14,058 bases of DNA from Immundisolibacter sp. (GTDB taxonomy: Bacteria; Pseudomonadota; Gammaproteobacteria; Immundisolibacterales; Immundisolibacteraceae): assembly GCF_041601295.1 (NCBI RefSeq), contig NZ_JBFIII010000082.1, positions 1 to 14,058 on the forward strand. Reading direction: 5' to 3'. The first letter of the stretch is position 1. Every line of letters starts with the position of its first letter. Positions 13,943-14,058 of the stretch are shown one piece after another. Below the pieces are notes generated by a model, which had not been told where the DNA came from, searched no databases, and saw nothing but the letters and a program-made list of their open reading frames with translations. The position numbers and the translations under genes are program-made.

Positions 13943-14058
13943 CTTGGTGAGTGACCCGATAAAATTTTCCGGAACCTTACAGATAGATTAAGGAACCGCT
14001 GAACGATTCAGTATGTCCCTCTGCGAGTGCGGCAGGATCGACTCTAAGGGCCAGCCCC
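13943..14058. other. Terminal non-coding segment, nothing recognised
   Basis: These 116 bases follow the antitoxin-like gene. They are more AT-rich at first, with two small palindromes, aaaatttt (13961-13968) and ttccggaa (13967-13974). No ORF, RNA gene or clear terminator is supported, and the window ends before any next gene. Confidence 0.3.

Noticed and set aside
13970..14058. Possible insertion-sequence end in the last bases (aggaaccgctgaac)
   Set aside because: It looks faintly like a terminal repeat, but there is no transposase, partner repeat or target duplication in the window.
1..14058. CRISPR array, tRNA or rRNA genes
   Set aside because: No regularly spaced repeats and no cloverleaf or rRNA-like segment were seen; the intergenic gaps are at most about 240 bases.

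Overview
This is a GC-rich window from a bacterial chromosome, most likely a gammaproteobacterium. That lineage call is an inference from the housekeeping genes (hrpA with a long DUF3418 tail, plsY, a MidA-type methyltransferase, a stand-alone EVE-domain protein) and from the aromatic/steroid-degrader flavour of the rest. The Immundisolibacter/Nevskiales/Steroidobacter type of hydrocarbon degraders would fit, but no marker here fixes a genus.

Layout. Positions 2-2479 (+) are the C-terminal two thirds of the RNA helicase HrpA, cut by the window edge and closed by a hairpin terminator that can serve both strands. Positions 2552-10798 form a catabolic island of eight genes. Minus-strand operon A (4763 down to 2552) encodes a Rieske oxygenase alpha subunit, an unrecognised 109-residue protein coupled to it by an ATGA overlap, and an isochorismatase-fold hydrolase without its nucleophilic cysteine. 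A glutathione S-transferase gene (4952-5578, +) is divergent from operon A. Minus-strand operon B (8863 down to 5639) encodes an SCP2/Ltp2-type thiolase-fold protein without the thiolase cysteine, a stand-alone zinc-ribbon/OB (DUF35) partner and an AMP-forming acyl-CoA ligase. Minus-strand operon C (10798 down to 9031) encodes the alpha and beta subunits of a second Rieske dioxygenase of the benzoate/cumate/PAH type.

Positions 11042-13346 return to housekeeping genes: a MidA/NDUFAF7-like methyltransferase (-), and divergently plsY plus an EVE-domain gene (+) sharing an ATGA overlap. The window ends with a DUF4258 / YgiT-type zinc-finger pair that looks like a toxin-antitoxin module, then about 116 bases with no recognisable gene.

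How the island may work (inference): Rieske oxygenases hydroxylate an aromatic or polycyclic substrate; a carboxylate intermediate is activated by the CoA ligase; the thiolase-fold/DUF35 pair cleaves a CoA thioester, probably by retro-aldol chemistry. The GST and the isochorismatase-like protein act on side intermediates. The window holds no ferredoxin, ferredoxin reductase, enoyl-CoA hydratase, dehydrogenase, transporter or transcriptional regulator, so the pathway must depend on genes elsewhere. The substrate cannot be named from sequence alone.
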